Below, piece by piece: positions 19,001 through 27,002 of a stretch of 64,000 bases of DNA (position 1 is its first letter; each line of letters begins with the position of its first letter). This DNA is from Polaribacter vadi. GTDB lineage: Bacteria; Bacteroidota; Bacteroidia; Flavobacteriales; Flavobacteriaceae. The stretch is taken from positions 1 to 64,000 of the forward strand of contig NZ_JAHKQL010000016.1 of the NCBI RefSeq assembly GCF_018861005.1. Reading direction: 5' to 3'. The notes under the pieces were generated by a model. That model worked only from the letters and a program-made list of their open reading frames with translations. It searched no databases and was not told the DNA's origin. Both the position numbers and the translations under genes were made by a program.

Positions 19001-20147
19001 ACTCATAATTACTTAAAAAATTTGATTTTTTTAATACAGAACCTTGTACTAAAAAACTATCATCAGGTAAAAAAATACCTTCATAAAATTTTTGAGGAAA
19101 ATTTGGGTAAGAATTTACTGTTTTTCTGTTTTTAATGGTAGAAATTGTAAAATTAGCAATTGAATTATAAGTATTAAAAACATTAGAAGTTACCAATTTA
19201 TTATTGCTAATAAAACCTCCTGAATACGCACCTTCTTTAATATTTATATTACTTAAAGTAAGCTTGTTGTTTTCTAAACTTAAAACAATTGGATTTTTAG
19301 GAAAATTACTTTTATCTGTTATAATTATTTTCTTTTTATCTAAAAAATCATCAACAATTGAGGTTGAAAAAACGGTAGAAAACCAAGGAATTGTTACCTC
19401 TGGTTTTGCTTCTCTTTTGCCATTTGTATAGCTAAAAACAGATAAAATATTCTCTTTATCGTTTATTGTTATCGTATATAATTTGTTGATTTTTTCATTA
19501 AAAAAGGGATATAAAACTTCGTTTATATCTTCTACTTTACTTTGCCAAAGTATTTGGTTGTTTTGTAAATCTCTATAAACTAAATTTTGGCTTTTAAGAT
19601 TAGTTTGTTCTAAATAAGCAATATGTGTACTATCTTTATTAATGGTTGCAACGTTTACATTTGTATTTGGTTTAAAAGATTTAAATAGTTGAAATTTATC
19701 ATTTAAAACGCTAACCAAAAAAGACGTTGCTGTTGTGTTACTTTCAGAAATAATTGTAAAAGGGCTTTTTTTATTACTGATAACATTGCCTTTAAATACG
19801 TTTTTTACTAAAACTTTACCTTTTGAATCTAGAATCCAGAGTGAATCTTTACTTTTAAAAAACAAACCTTTTCCATCAAAAATTAAACGTGGACTTTCAA
19901 TTAAACAATTGTTTCTTTTTTTTAAGGTACTATGATAGCTAAAATTGTCTGTGTTGTATTTTAATATTTTTCCAGATTTATCAATTGTTATTATTCTTTC
20001 ACCATCTTTTGTTACGAGAATATCTGTAATTTGATCTGAATGATGATCTTTTAAATGAAGCTTATATGTGTCTTGAGAATAACTTTTATTTATTAAGCCT
20101 AAAAGGATAAATACATAAAAAAATAATGCTCTTTTGTTCTTTTTCAT
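16071..20147 (-). CDS. Exported beta-propeller protein with C-terminal caspase-like domain
   Basis: 1358 residues; signal peptide (YVFILLGLINKSYSQ). Residues about 30-740 look like WD40/propeller blades (HHSDQITDILVTKDGERIIT; IKSVSFNKDASKLMISYANG). The first caspase strand and helix follow (DLYVLSIGVSKYK and LTFADKDAFDIANLY, about 758-800). About 315 residues of further propeller-like sequence intervene before the rest of the caspase fold resumes at NKEATKENIES (about 1133), with catalytic H1165 (IAGHG) and C1215 (MDTCHAG). A KRGTVTQ site (R1239) lies 24 residues after the cysteine, in the usual processing loop. Third gene of a minus-strand unit after the CHASE2 and FecR-like genes. Likely periplasmic or surface. 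Confidence 0.88.
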   Translation of the reverse strand: MKKNKRALFFYVFILLGLINKSYSQDTYKLHLKDHHSDQITDILVTKDGERIITIDKSGKILKYNTDNFSYHSTLKKRNNCLIESPRLIFDGKGLFFKSKDSLWILDSKGKVLVKNVFKGNVISNKKSPFTIISESNTTATSFLVSVLNDKFQLFKSFKPNTNVNVATINKDSTHIAYLEQTNLKSQNLVYRDLQNNQILWQSKVEDINEVLYPFFNEKINKLYTITINDKENILSVFSYTNGKREAKPEVTIPWFSTVFSTSIVDDFLDKKKIIITDKSNFPKNPIVLSLENNKLTLSNINIKEGAYSGGFISNNKLVTSNVFNTYNSIANFTISTIKNRKTVNSYPNFPQKFYEGIFLPDDSFLVQGSVLKKSNFLSNYELQVKYFTSGTFNNRFNTLSFKDYLEVNHKVSFYTDNPFFDKKTGLVVFRGSDLSTNQSYIFKYSFIDDKVTKLYKIKDKYFSIIDFDATSNKLLLSPKKYFNTGHTKPQPLALVENNVVKEFTGLYKFAKFSEGAKHILTINDENLAQVRVDIKTIILEEKLKNTHFLLHKAENGFVVSYKYFSQEKYVFENESIFFVPNDDDTFKSEKKPFIYVNELDYKNNKIALVIENVGVIVGEKRIEKDYLEPIKSVSFNKDASKLMISYANGKISVVDTETLKEIGGMFHPSEKEHVFYDANNHYFSNTNANDFLFVTKDDKKISLKNADQNLYKPAEVLNVFGKPNQEYLTLLKKATSLRINNNTFVEVKPNNQLKNTNKKGDLYVLSIGVSKYKQEAYNLTFADKDAFDIANLYGKLDSVTIKNFKDDFLSDKYILQNLENNNLSSINKYLGEYTSLGNLYSVDLDGEIWLEIRNENFFIWNFKTQKVDKINLPKDFKIDLYSNQQIFIAPNKNEFYVRSSNNKIYSYNFNSKKPEEVLLPFKKDEVDFSKIQPLKNGNWFYFTKLTNKNEFQTIIANDKTNKKDTVTYKTDKYIFSDEVISMESWDTLGANFKSLSNNGNYLLFSGYDDFLYLQKLSKDEIPTKIPIKTTYSDKFSISDDGKKITVLSSKLNEFRFKITTYNLEGTILKTKTFIDKEYNIEGMYIVNSIPKFIKSSPSLVSDYNYIGFSSNKILSESTPFSFNKTFVKKITNKEATKENIESEIIDFLKNTKQEDQVIIFIAGHGVLDKKNNYYYAPHNMDFNDVTKNGVAFKTLINSLSSTKAINKLLLMDTCHAGNTLDIVDSNNNKTAVSEQGKRGTVTQTSKKAPKFKMSDIVSTLFDDFLSKSGVTILSASSGADVAFENKELSNGAFTSAYLKILKSKMGVYRVTEEGIQKTIPLTEDFIAEVLKEVIELTKGKQIPDIREINKNVILKAW

Positions 20148-20159
20148 AGCTTTTCATTT

Positions 20160-20882
20160 TTAGTTTTTTAATAGTAAATCCACCTGTTTTTTAGATTTGT
20201 AAAGTGTATCTTTTTCTCTTTTATGAAATTCTTTTTCAGAAACTATTTCAAAAACATTAAAGACTTTGTTACTATCTAAAGAGTTTTCTGTGGTAACTGT
20301 CCATTTATAAACACCTTTTTTTAATGGTAATAAAACACCTAAACTATTGGCATAATCTAATCTGTATTTACCTGCAATATTGTTGGTTTCTGTGTTTATA
20401 ATCCAAAGGTAAAATTCTTTTTCTCCAGTTGAATTCCAATTAAAATTTACAAAAGAATTAGAAGTAAAATAAGCATAGTTTTCTGGTGAATTTAAGAATT
20501 CGTTTCCTCTAAAAACAGCTCCATAAATACTCTTTTTTTCTTCTATTTTTAAAAACTTTTTATAGACATAACTCAAATATCTTTTACTAACGGATTTTGA
20601 ATTATTTGCTATTTTTTTTTGTTTAATTTGATGAAACGAATATGTGCCTTTGTCTAATATTTGATACATATTCGAAGCATTGTCTAATAAAATTACATTT
20701 CCGTTTGCAATAGTTAAAGATGATTTTACATCAACTAAAGAACCCACAAATACCTTCTTTTTAGTCTCTTTTAAAGTAGCATTACCTTTTACTTGATAAA
20801 CTACTAATTGTGATTGTGCAAAAGTGTTAATTGCACAAAATATTAAACAAAAAATGATTATTTTTTTTTGAATGAAAGCCAT
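20160..20882 (-). CDS. Exported FecR-like protein
   Basis: 240 residues with a signal peptide (IIIFCLIFCAINTFAQ). Residues about 25-90 (VVYQVKGNATLKETKKKVFVGSLVDVKS and following) have the pattern of a FecR-type beta domain: a strand, a G-x-A turn, a 'set value' segment, then a string of short strands ending in a dose-like DKGTYSF. The remainder (about 120-215) looks like an Ig-like or beta-sandwich fold (FNWNSTGEKEFYLWIIN; KGVYKWTVTTENS). The assignment is by pattern only. It overlaps the CHASE2 gene by 25 bases and is 12 bases from the propeller-caspase gene, which indicates one operon. FecR-like and CHASE2 proteins occur together in other bacteria, as far as I recall. Confidence 0.75.
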   Translation of the reverse strand: MAFIQKKIIIFCLIFCAINTFAQSQLVVYQVKGNATLKETKKKVFVGSLVDVKSSLTIANGNVILLDNASNMYQILDKGTYSFHQIKQKKIANNSKSVSKRYLSYVYKKFLKIEEKKSIYGAVFRGNEFLNSPENYAYFTSNSFVNFNWNSTGEKEFYLWIINTETNNIAGKYRLDYANSLGVLLPLKKGVYKWTVTTENSLDSNKVFNVFEIVSEKEFHKREKDTLYKSKKQVDLLLKN

Positions 20883-21970
20883 TTTTTTATGGGTAAATTA
20901 TTAAAAAATTCAGAATAAGGCATCATTTCTATAGCCAAAACAGGACACAAAATTATGAGTGCTACAGAAAATTTTATCCCTTTTGTAAAAAGTAAAAGTG
21001 ATATCCAAATCATTAAAATAGAATAGGTTAATTGAAATACTTTTTCTATTAATGTTTCATGTGTAAAACCTTTACTGTAAATTATTACAAACAACCAAGA
21101 GGTTAAAAAAGTAACTATAAGGTTAATTATTATTAAAATAAAAGTTGGTGTTTCTTTAATAAAATCTTCCTTAATTAAAGAGTTTATAATATTTGCATGC
21201 ACTGTAACTCCATACATATCTGGTATTGTTTTACCTGTAAAATTTGTATTTATAGGTGTAAATTTCTTGTCTAAAATATCATTTACGTTTCCTAAAGGCA
21301 ATCCTAAATAACCTAAAATAACTACTTTGTTTTTTAAATATGGTATGGTTTCTTGTAACATAACATCATTAAAACTCATGTGCAAAAACTGCTGATAATT
21401 ACCATAATATTTAATAGGCCTAACACCAGAATTCATAGCAATTTCTTTTTTAGAGGCTTTAGAAGCTATTTGATATGAAAATGAAGAAAGACTATCTTTT
21501 TGGGTTACAAAATCTCTAATTACATTGTTTTTATCTGCTACCGGATTAAAATTAACAAACCCTTGATTAGAAAAAGCAAACATTTTGTGATTCTGAATAT
21601 TTGGATACACAAAAGAACCCACCAACAAATCTTGATGTTCTTTTATGGTTAATGCCAAAATTGAATCTTTAAACTGATCTTTTTGTTCTCTAAAAACAGC
21701 ATCTACTCCAATAACTTTTGGAGATTGATTTGCCAAATGATCTATTAAAAAAGCTAATTCTTCTCTATCTCTGTTTTCTATATTTACAAGAATAATATCA
21801 GAATTTACTTTATCATATTTAAATATGTTTTTAGATTGTACTAAATCTAAGTAACTAAAATCATCGAAAGCATCTTCTATAAAGTCAAAAACAGAAATAT
21901 TAAAAAATATAAAAGACAACAAACCTAGTGCTATATATGTAAATATGGTATGCTTAAATGCTGATTTCAT
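20858..21970 (-). CDS. CHASE2-domain membrane sensor protein
   Basis: 370 residues. One transmembrane helix near 8-26, a large extracytoplasmic CHASE2 domain about 30-270 (IILVNIENRDREELAFLID, KVIGVDAVFREQ, KNKVVILGYLGLPLGNVNDI, MYGVTVHANIINSLI), then three transmembrane helices about 275-350 and a short basic tail. This is the usual CHASE2 topology, but no kinase, cyclase or other output domain follows, so signalling must go through partners. First gene of a unit with the FecR-like protein and the propeller-caspase. CHASE2 is a sensor domain of unknown ligand; in cyanobacteria it is found with the related CHAT proteases. Confidence 0.88.
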   Translation of the reverse strand: MKSAFKHTIFTYIALGLLSFIFFNISVFDFIEDAFDDFSYLDLVQSKNIFKYDKVNSDIILVNIENRDREELAFLIDHLANQSPKVIGVDAVFREQKDQFKDSILALTIKEHQDLLVGSFVYPNIQNHKMFAFSNQGFVNFNPVADKNNVIRDFVTQKDSLSSFSYQIASKASKKEIAMNSGVRPIKYYGNYQQFLHMSFNDVMLQETIPYLKNKVVILGYLGLPLGNVNDILDKKFTPINTNFTGKTIPDMYGVTVHANIINSLIKEDFIKETPTFILIIINLIVTFLTSWLFVIIYSKGFTHETLIEKVFQLTYSILMIWISLLLFTKGIKFSVALIILCPVLAIEMMPYSEFFNNLPIKKWLSFKKK

Positions 21971-22065
21971 TACCCTTAAAGTTGCTTTTAGGCTAAAATA
22001 ATCAATAATTTATTAATTTATTGACTTGTTGTATTTTATAAGAAACTTTCTTTATTTTTACAAAA

Positions 22066-23001
22066 ATGATAACTATGACTTTTAGAAAAAATACACTTAA
22101 AATTATTACAAGTTTCTTTGTTTTAACCTTATTATTTTCTTCTTGTGCAAGTCATCAAAGATCTAACATACCTTCTAATGAAAATTTTGTTGTTGAGTTA
22201 ACAAAGCCAAAATCTAGAGGTAGTTTAGTAGATACAGCCATAGAAGGTCTTTTTATGGGGGCTAAATATTTGGTTGATAATTCTACTAAAAAACTAATAA
22301 ACACCTACACCAACTCAATTTCTATTAACGATTATTACAATAATTTTAGTGGCGAAATTGCAAAAACTTATACTGGTATTCAATTAAAAAAATATGCAAA
22401 TCCAATTGAGGCTGAGCAAAAAGCGGAGATGAAGTCTATAATGACTAGAGAAATAAAACCTGAACAAAAATCTAGAGGAATTGCAAAATCTTCTTTAATT
22501 ATGGAAGATATTTTTCCAAAAGAAAATGAAGATTTATTAAACTTTCATGCAGTTATTAATTTTGAAAGTGATAAAGATAACCCTGGTGTAACTCGTTTAA
22601 GTTTTAATGAATTAAGAGTGTTTTTCTCTAAAACAAAAGTTTTTAAGGATGAAAACTTAAATGCTCGTGTTTTAATTTCTATAGAAGGCCAATGGAGAAG
22701 TACTGATGGCTCACCACAAACAGCAACTTTAATTGAGCAAGAATACGATTTTAAAAATATTAAATATGGTTATGAAAACCAAATTGATGAACCTATTTTA
22801 ACTAAATGGTATTATGACATTCCTATTTTTTCTGAGCTAGAAGAAAATGCCACTTATGGTGTTATAAAAGTAAATGTACAGTTAGAAGAATATGAAGGCA
22901 ACAAGAGTAAATACTTAAACAAATTACCTTCTATTTTAAGTGATAATAAAAGTGCTATTATTAAAAATGGGTCTTCAACTATTAATAAAATTGTAGAGTA
23001 A
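22066..23001 (+). CDS. Lipoprotein of the caspase locus, unknown function
   Basis: 311 residues, or 308 from the alternative ATG at 22075. The lipoprotein signal ends at Cys27 (LTLLFSSCASH). The body has no recognised family; it looks mostly beta with an amphipathic segment near 60-90. Two SRG tripeptides lie in charged linkers (50-52 and 136-138), flanking what may be a removable segment. It is divergent from the CHASE2 operon, with under 100 bases between them, and converges to within one base of the caspase-DUF4384 gene. A substrate or partner of the caspases is the favoured but unproven reading. Confidence 0.8.
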   Translation: MITMTFRKNTLKIITSFFVLTLLFSSCASHQRSNIPSNENFVVELTKPKSRGSLVDTAIEGLFMGAKYLVDNSTKKLINTYTNSISINDYYNNFSGEIAKTYTGIQLKKYANPIEAEQKAEMKSIMTREIKPEQKSRGIAKSSLIMEDIFPKENEDLLNFHAVINFESDKDNPGVTRLSFNELRVFFSKTKVFKDENLNARVLISIEGQWRSTDGSPQTATLIEQEYDFKNIKYGYENQIDEPILTKWYYDIPIFSELEENATYGVIKVNVQLEEYEGNKSKYLNKLPSILSDNKSAIIKNGSSTINKIVE

Positions 23002-23002
23002 A

Positions 23003-24988
23003 TTACTCCTTTACAATTTCATAAATTATTTCGGTTGTATAGCCATCAACTTTATCAGAAACCACAATAACACCTTCTTGCCCTCTAGAATTTAAAAAAG
23101 TACTATTCATAAAATTAGCTAAAGGATTGCTTGTACCTCTTTCTCCAGAAACACCTCTATTTTTTATGGTTGATGCAATATTTATAGGGTAAGGAGAAGC
23201 AATACATTTTAAAACCAACTTTTCATAAGGTGGACCATAGCTCATTATTTTATCATCAAAAAGTACTGTTTTTCCTTTTTTAATAAGTCTTTCTTGGTTG
23301 TTCATTTCAAATCCTTCACTAGGAAAAATACTGTTTATTTCTCCTTTAGAATTCACTTCTATTATAGTAAAATACAAATCTTTTTTTGAGTGATTTGTTA
23401 CTTCGAAAACTAATCTGTCTTTACCTGGTACAATAGTTAAAACATTATTTTTTATTAACTCTTCTGGCTCACCAATTTCATTTTCTTCAGTAATAATATT
23501 TAATTTTACGGGTAATGCTCTAAAGGTAAATTCGTATTTTTTGTTGTTAAAATTTAACTTTTTCATATAAGAACCATGTGCATAGGTAGATAATGATTCT
23601 TTTAAGTTTGCAACTTTTTCTAGACTTATATTTTCTTCTATTGGTGTGTATCCATTAGATGTAAACAAATTAAAAGTATTGTTTTTCTCTGTTAAAATAA
23701 CATCAGATTTTATAGAGTCTACAAGATTACCAAGTTTTGTTTCGTTTAAAAAGTCTTTAATTTCTTTTTTAAATTTGGTGTTCTTAACACTTTTATCAAA
23801 AGAAACATTTAAAGAAATTTCTCCATAACTTTTCTTATTGATATAAATATTATAATCTTTTTCGTTTTTGCTTTTAAGATCTTTATCAAACAAAATATTG
23901 CTTTCATTAAATTTTGCTAAGACTACTTTTCCTCTCGCTAAAATTTTTGATGAATCCATTTCTTTTAAACCTACAGGCATTAAAAAAACGGTTGTTCCTT
24001 TAAATATTCCTTGCAATTTACCTGCCTGAACTTTTACAGCATTACTTGTTAAAATATTCTTTATTTTAAAATATTCTTCTTGTTTTACATATTCATTTTT
24101 AAACAGTTTAATATTTTGGTCGCCTTCAATCCCTGGATGCTGATTTGGCGAAAAAGTATTCATTTTAGCACAAATAACATCAAATAATTGTCTGTAGGTA
24201 AAGTTAGATCCTAAGTCACTCATGGCTTCTGAAAAAGCGTAACTTAATGCTCCATAACCATCAGGATGTTCGTAATTTAACTCGTCTGCAGATGCACCAG
24301 AAATTAAAATATAAGGTGCTGAGTTTTTATTTACTTTAACCTCATCAAACATGTCACTACCTGTTGCTTTTGCATCTTTGCTTGCTTTCCATCCTTCAGG
24401 TGCAAAAACTGTTTGTGTTCCTCTTGCTTTACCTCCTCTTGCAGAAGATCCTGAATGACAACTATCTAATAATAGTAATAACTGACCATCTTTACCTAAA
24501 GTATTTCTTATACCTGCTGTAATATTTGCCAATTCATCATCTCTAATATGGTTTTGCCCCTTGTAATTGTAAGAATAAGAAGCCATAGCATCTATAGGCA
24601 CAATGGCTTCATCTTTATCATCTGCTTCATCTAATTTACCTTCAGTTTCACTATCAAAAATTGGTTGTCCATGGCCTGAATAATGTACAACAACAACATC
24701 GCCTTTTTTTATTTTATCTTCTTTTAACTCTTTAAATGCTTGTAAAATTCCTTTTTTGGTAGCTTCTCTGTCTATTAAAGTAGTTATATTTTCCTCTTTA
24801 AAACCTTGTCTTAATAAGGTTTCTTTAATTAAAGGAACATCGTTAGCAGAACTAATTGCACCCCAACCTGTACTTCTTGGGTAATCTCCAATAGCAATAA
24901 TTAATGCATGTTTTGTTGTAGTGCTTTCTTGTGCTTTTGTAAAACCAATAACACAGAATAAAAGGAGTAAGAAATAAATCTTTTTCAT
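23003..24988 (-). CDS. Exported caspase-like protease with DUF4384-type C-terminus
   Basis: 661 residues; signal peptide (LLLLFCVIGFTKAQ). Caspase-like domain about 26-300: HALIIAIGDYP, H106 in HYSGHG, acidic loop DEADDKDEAIVP and C177 in LLDSCHSG. Right after the cysteine come ARG (183-185) and ARGT (188-191), in the loop where caspases and metacaspases are processed. Residues about 510-600 (LVFEVTNHSKKDLYFTIIEV; INSIFPSEGF) match the DUF4384 pattern. The tail holds NRG, ERGT and SRG (634-636). It is 11 bases downstream of the barrel-like protein gene, so the two are co-transcribed. Predicted periplasmic or outer membrane; both catalytic residues are present. Confidence 0.92.
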   Translation of the reverse strand: MKKIYFLLLLFCVIGFTKAQESTTTKHALIIAIGDYPRSTGWGAISSANDVPLIKETLLRQGFKEENITTLIDREATKKGILQAFKELKEDKIKKGDVVVVHYSGHGQPIFDSETEGKLDEADDKDEAIVPIDAMASYSYNYKGQNHIRDDELANITAGIRNTLGKDGQLLLLLDSCHSGSSARGGKARGTQTVFAPEGWKASKDAKATGSDMFDEVKVNKNSAPYILISGASADELNYEHPDGYGALSYAFSEAMSDLGSNFTYRQLFDVICAKMNTFSPNQHPGIEGDQNIKLFKNEYVKQEEYFKIKNILTSNAVKVQAGKLQGIFKGTTVFLMPVGLKEMDSSKILARGKVVLAKFNESNILFDKDLKSKNEKDYNIYINKKSYGEISLNVSFDKSVKNTKFKKEIKDFLNETKLGNLVDSIKSDVILTEKNNTFNLFTSNGYTPIEENISLEKVANLKESLSTYAHGSYMKKLNFNNKKYEFTFRALPVKLNIITEENEIGEPEELIKNNVLTIVPGKDRLVFEVTNHSKKDLYFTIIEVNSKGEINSIFPSEGFEMNNQERLIKKGKTVLFDDKIMSYGPPYEKLVLKCIASPYPINIASTIKNRGVSGERGTSNPLANFMNSTFLNSRGQEGVIVVSDKVDGYTTEIIYEIVKE

Positions 24989-24999
24989 AATTATTTATT

Positions 25000-26415
25000 T
25001 TAATTCAATTCGAAAAGGCTAAATGAAATTCCGAAATAATATCCAAAATCATACACAGATTTGGTAAATAAATCTATATCCGTAAAAGTAGCAGTATCAC
25101 CTACTTCTAATCCGTTTTTTAACTTAGTTACTGTACCATAAGCTACTCCACCAGATAAAGACAACCTACTTTTACTACCTAAAAATATTGTTGGACCTAA
25201 CAAAAAGTTAATACCTCTTGCTTCTCCAGACACAGGAATTGATACTCCAAAAGAACCTCCAATATTAAAACTTTCGCTAATTACTGGATAAAAATTAATC
25301 ATTGTACTTAGGTTTGGAGTTGAACCATTACCAGTATCTTCTCCAATAATATTATTTTCGTCTATAAAAAACTCTTTAGATTTAGAACCAAAATTATTTA
25401 AAGTTAAAGCAACACTTGTGTTAATTTTAAAACCTCCTTTAGAAAATAGATTCAAGCTTCTTGTTTTTATCAAGTTAGCTTCTGCACCTTCTGTTTGTGC
25501 CAATTCGCTTTGTATAAATTTAAGTTCTATACCTACTTTATCTGCCTCAATAATATAATCGTAGGTTTGTTCAAAGTTAGAAGCTTCTAAACTTGTATAT
25601 AGGTTTTTAATTGTATTTAAACTTTCTGAAGTATTAGTTTGTTTGGCATTTAGACTCAATTTTAATGCTTCTAAATTTTTAAATGCATTATTGGTTTGCA
25701 CTAACTCGCCTCTAGACATTGGTTTTTCGCTATCTAAAGTCTCATCAATTTCAGAACTAATATTGGCAATTTCATTTTGTAATTCTCTAGTATCTTCTTT
25801 TACAGCATTGTCTAAGTTATATAAAAATGTATAATAATTTTCTTTAGGATTTGGTATTCTAGCATCCATAAATTTAGAAGATGACTCTTTTAAATTTTTA
25901 AGAATTTCTGTTTTATCGAAATTAGGATTTAATAAATTAGACCTAAAAGAAGCTTCTATAGCATCTATATTTGTTGTTAATTTATTTAAATCAGAAAATT
26001 GATTGCTAAGTTTATCGCCTCTAGATTTTGCTGCTTGTGGATCTTTACCTCTAGATAAAAAGGAGTTCTCGCCTGCAACACTACCTACATTTAAATTTAA
26101 ACTTTCGCCAGATAAAGAATTTACATTACCTAAAAGTGAACTAAAATTAAAACCACTCATTTTTGGGTGAATCGTTTCTTCTTTTACGTCTGTTTTTATA
26201 TTAACAGCAAACGGATTTACATTTGTTAATCTTAATTCTATTAAACTATTTCGCTTAAATTTAGGTGATTTGAGTGTATCTTCTATATTATTAAGTTTAT
26301 CTAACTTATAATAATTAATAACTTCTGTTTGATAATTGTAAGTAACTCTATATTTTTCTTGTGATATAATTGCGGTTGCAGAAAAAACGAGAAATAAACT
26401 TAAAATTTTTTTCAT
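25000..26415 (-). CDS. Exported protein with helical linker and barrel-like C-terminus
   Basis: 471 residues with a signal peptide (LFLVFSATAIISQ). Residues 20-80 are beta-rich, about 85-300 helical and partly coiled, and about 325-471 show alternating aromatic and small residues ending in FGYYFGISFSLFELN, as in a small outer membrane beta-barrel. No family recognised. Three SRG tripeptides (121-123, 131-133 and 234-236) lie in the helical linker, the densest such cluster in the window. First gene of a unit with the caspase-DUF4384 gene. It may be an outer membrane anchor or effector cut by the protease; this is inference. Confidence 0.8.
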   Translation of the reverse strand: MKKILSLFLVFSATAIISQEKYRVTYNYQTEVINYYKLDKLNNIEDTLKSPKFKRNSLIELRLTNVNPFAVNIKTDVKEETIHPKMSGFNFSSLLGNVNSLSGESLNLNVGSVAGENSFLSRGKDPQAAKSRGDKLSNQFSDLNKLTTNIDAIEASFRSNLLNPNFDKTEILKNLKESSSKFMDARIPNPKENYYTFLYNLDNAVKEDTRELQNEIANISSEIDETLDSEKPMSRGELVQTNNAFKNLEALKLSLNAKQTNTSESLNTIKNLYTSLEASNFEQTYDYIIEADKVGIELKFIQSELAQTEGAEANLIKTRSLNLFSKGGFKINTSVALTLNNFGSKSKEFFIDENNIIGEDTGNGSTPNLSTMINFYPVISESFNIGGSFGVSIPVSGEARGINFLLGPTIFLGSKSRLSLSGGVAYGTVTKLKNGLEVGDTATFTDIDLFTKSVYDFGYYFGISFSLFELN

Positions 26416-26531
26416 TATAGATTTTTTGATTGATTTAAACGCCTAAAAATAACATTTTTAAAATAAAAAGAAATACTCACTTGTAAGTATAAATAATTTG
26501 ATGGTTTTACACCTTTTTGTAAGTTTGTTTA

Positions 26532-27002
26532 ATGACAAAAAAAGTTTTTACTGTTGATGAAATAAAACGAAAACTTGAGCAATATTGCATTTATCAAGAT
26601 AGATGTCATAAAGAAGTAGAACAAAAAATGAGAGAGTTCAATCTTATTTCTGAAGCTAGAGAAATGATTTTACTATCTTTAATGCAAGACAATTTTTTAA
26701 ACGAAGAGCGTTTTGCAAAAAGTTTTGCAAGAGGTAAGTTTAGAATTAAACATTGGGGAAAACAACGAATTATAAGAGAACTAAAATTTAGAGATATTTC
26801 TGCTTACAACATAAAAACTGCCCTAAAAGAAATTGATGAGCAAGAATATTTAAATTCAATTTACAGAATTACAGAAAACAGAAACGAAGTTATATCAGAA
26901 CCAAATCAATATAAAAGAAAGAAAAAACTAATCGATTTTTTAATGCGCAAAGGTTTTGAATCTGAGTTGATTTATAAAGTGGTAAATGAAGTAATTTCTT
27001 AA
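26532..27002 (+). CDS. recX: RecX-family regulatory protein
   Basis: 156 residues, helical and basic, matching RecX in length and pattern: tandem three-helix modules with DNFLNEERFAKSFARGKFR followed by KHWGKQRIIRELKFR, and ending LIDFLMRKGFESELIYKVV. RecX binds the RecA filament and inhibits its recombinase and co-protease activities in the cytoplasm. recA itself is at 60.3 kb, not adjacent. The 3' end overlaps the converging SnoaL-like gene by four bases. Confidence 0.9.
   Translation: MTKKVFTVDEIKRKLEQYCIYQDRCHKEVEQKMREFNLISEAREMILLSLMQDNFLNEERFAKSFARGKFRIKHWGKQRIIRELKFRDISAYNIKTALKEIDEQEYLNSIYRITENRNEVISEPNQYKRKKKLIDFLMRKGFESELIYKVVNEVIS

Noticed and set aside
11386..26055. TCTAGAGG as a DNA-level signal in the caspase locus
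   Set aside because: Every copy is in the coding frame as Ser-Arg-Gly, one SRG uses a different serine codon, and the same 8-mer codes SRG in glpD and NhaC.
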